Shown in pieces: positions 6,254 to 7,009 of a stretch of 7,009 nucleotides of DNA. Origin of the DNA: Actinomycetota bacterium (GTDB lineage: Bacteria > Actinomycetota > Geothermincolia > Fen-727 > Anoxymicrobiaceae); the NCBI GenBank assembly GCA_003154635.1, contig PMDX01000252.1, forward strand, positions 157 to 7,165, given 5' to 3'. The position numbers and the translations under genes were made by a program. Every line of letters begins with the position of its first letter. Position 1 is the stretch's first letter. The notes beneath the pieces are model-generated. The model had not been told where the DNA came from. It saw only the letters and a program-made list of their open reading frames with translations, and made no database searches.

Positions 6254-6794
6254 TCAAACTGAGACTTGTCGCAAGTCGGTCCAAGTTCTCTTCCTTTCCC
6301 AGCCAGCCGTGTAGCCGGGGTCTTCGAGCATCCCCAGATGCTCCCAGAAGATGGTACGGCCATCCGCTGTGCTTATCGTGAAGTCTGGGTATCGGGTGAC
6401 ACCGTCCGCCCCCGTGAGCGGTTGTTCGTACGCCCATGCGCCGGGTGCGATATCATCGAGAATGTCCGCGATAATCACCTCATTCTTACTGCGCACGAGT
6501 ATACCCTTGTCGGTTACGTGAGCCAGACCGGCATCAAGAATACCAATAGATGTGCCCGCGGCTGTCGTGACAGGGAACGGATTGGTTTGGGCCATGAGGT
6601 CTGTCAACCGCCGGCAGGTATCTGACCCGCTGGCACGGGTCAGTTCCATAAGATCTTCCAGTGGCCCTTCGTGGCAGATGACGATTCTGTTGGTCTGTCT
6701 CGTGAGCGCCGTATAGAGCAACTCACGCGACAAGCGCTTGATTCCGGCGGGCAAGACAAGGATAACGATGCCGAGGACCCTTGTGAGAGATGGC

Positions 6795-6859
6795 TGTGAA
6801 AGTCTTTTGGAAGGAGCGTATGATTGCTGTGTCAGAACGGCAACCGAGGGAATGTCGGA
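6795..6859 (+). repeat. Leader-like inverted repeat, copy B (core)
   Basis: Inverted counterpart of 6014-6078, about 80% identical over 65 nt. It has the same AAGGAG (6811-6816), the same 3-nt spacing and ATG, and the same first six codons apart from one silent change. Weaker similarity runs on to CTCACGCC at 6913-6920, at nearly the same distance from the ATG as in copy A (93 versus 96 nt), but here this is followed by GGG instead of a reductase start. It begins about 20 nt from where helicase similarity stops. Confidence 0.75.
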
Positions 6860-6897
6860 TAAGTTCCCAAACCGAGACCGGGAGGCAGCGATGTTAG
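6820..6897 (+). CDS. Possible 25-residue leader ORF, partner of the one at 5946-6053
   Basis: The frame begins MIAVSERQPRECR and ends at TAG 6895-6897. AAGGAG sits 3 nt before its ATG, as in copy A. Its end overlaps the ATG at 6891 of the next frame. The product is basic, with no domain. Differences from copy A within this frame are mostly amino-acid changing after residue 6, so there is no clear sign of selection on the peptide. Confidence 0.25.
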   Translation: MIAVSERQPRECRISSQTETGRQRC

Positions 6898-7009
6898 ATA
6901 ATAACAAGATGACTCACGCCGGGACGGCCAAGGTCGTCTCGTGCAATCCGCAGCGCGGCGGCCGGTCAAAGAGGGACTCCCACGCACGCAGCAGCTGCAA
7001 ATTCGACCT
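6891..7009 (+). CDS. Possible start of an unidentified gene, cut by the window end
   Basis: An ATG frame with a good site, GGAGG (6881-6885), five bases upstream, open for 39 codons to the window edge. The start reads MLDNNKMTHAGTAKVVSC, followed by a Ser/Arg-rich stretch with three cysteines in the first 39 residues; I do not recognise it. On the opposite strand, 6914-7009 is also open and ends in a stop at 6914-6916; its peptide includes LQLLRAWESLFDRPP, which looks like the tail of a real protein. The two frames share wobble positions, so codon bias cannot separate them. Confidence 0.3.
   Translation, partial: MLDNNKMTHAGTAKVVSCNPQRGGRSKRDSHARSSCKFD

Larger units (their letters stand above)
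6254..6907 (-). pseudogene. C-terminal fragment of an SF1 (UvrD/RecD-like) helicase with PD-(D/E)XK-type nuclease domain
   Basis: The open frame is 217 codons, but only residues about 45-209 (bases about 6281-6775) look like the parent protein. SRELLYTALTRQ (60-71) resembles SF1 helicase motif VI with its arginine R70. After it comes a nuclease-like region: LVRSKNEVIIAD (E143), YEQPL, TRYPDFTI (D175), FWEHLGM (E189) and GWERK (K206), the order expected for a PD-(D/E)XK-type fold at the end of such helicases. Walker A and all earlier motifs are absent; residues 1-44 are unrelated and partly antisense to repeat copy B. The frame stops eight residues after W209, whereas relatives as I recall them continue with WYRANG-like sequence. 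No ribosome-binding site supports the ATG at 6907. I read it as a relic cut at both ends. Confidence 0.75.

Overview
The window is about 60% GC DNA from a prokaryote, with strong Shine-Dalgarno sequences, tightly packed genes and frequent AGG and ATA codons. The gene set points to an anaerobe: a sulfide-type or suicide-type Thi4 and a ferredoxin-like [4Fe-4S] aldo/keto reductase. Serine acetyltransferase and a Bacillus-style ThiF argue for an anaerobic bacterium. The Thi4 and the archaemetzincin-like protein have close archaeal relatives, so I do not assign a phylum.

Bases 38-4567 hold five consecutive plus-strand genes with gaps of 18 nt or less, one of them an ATGA overlap, and look like one operon. 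They are a Thi4 thiazole synthase, an archaemetzincin-like protein (putative metallopeptidase family, possibly DUF6775), a NifS/IscS cysteine desulfurase, a CysE serine acetyltransferase and a ThiF-type E1 enzyme. The shared theme is sulfur: CysE makes O-acetylserine for cysteine, NifS turns cysteine into enzyme-bound persulfide, ThiF can load sulfur onto a ThiS-like carrier, and Thi4 makes the thiamin thiazole. No ThiS-like carrier gene is visible. The Thi4 has Cys at the position used as sulfur donor in the yeast suicide enzyme. The archaemetzincin-like protein has lost most of the zinc-protease motif.

Bases 4568-4797 hold no confident gene, only two short overlapping reading frames, one of which looks like a protein remnant. 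Bases 4798-5949 on the minus strand encode an aldo/keto reductase with two C-terminal [4Fe-4S] motifs, convergent with the sulfur operon.

The right end (5950-7009) is disturbed accessory DNA. It contains a C-terminal fragment of a helicase-nuclease protein that has lost its N-terminal part and its natural end. This fragment lies between two diverged, inverted copies of a leader-like sequence (65-nt core, about 80% identical). Each copy has the same ribosome-binding site and a short frame beginning MIAVSE; one short frame overlaps the reductase start and the other overlaps a new frame that leaves the window. This paired leader is the least explained structure here.
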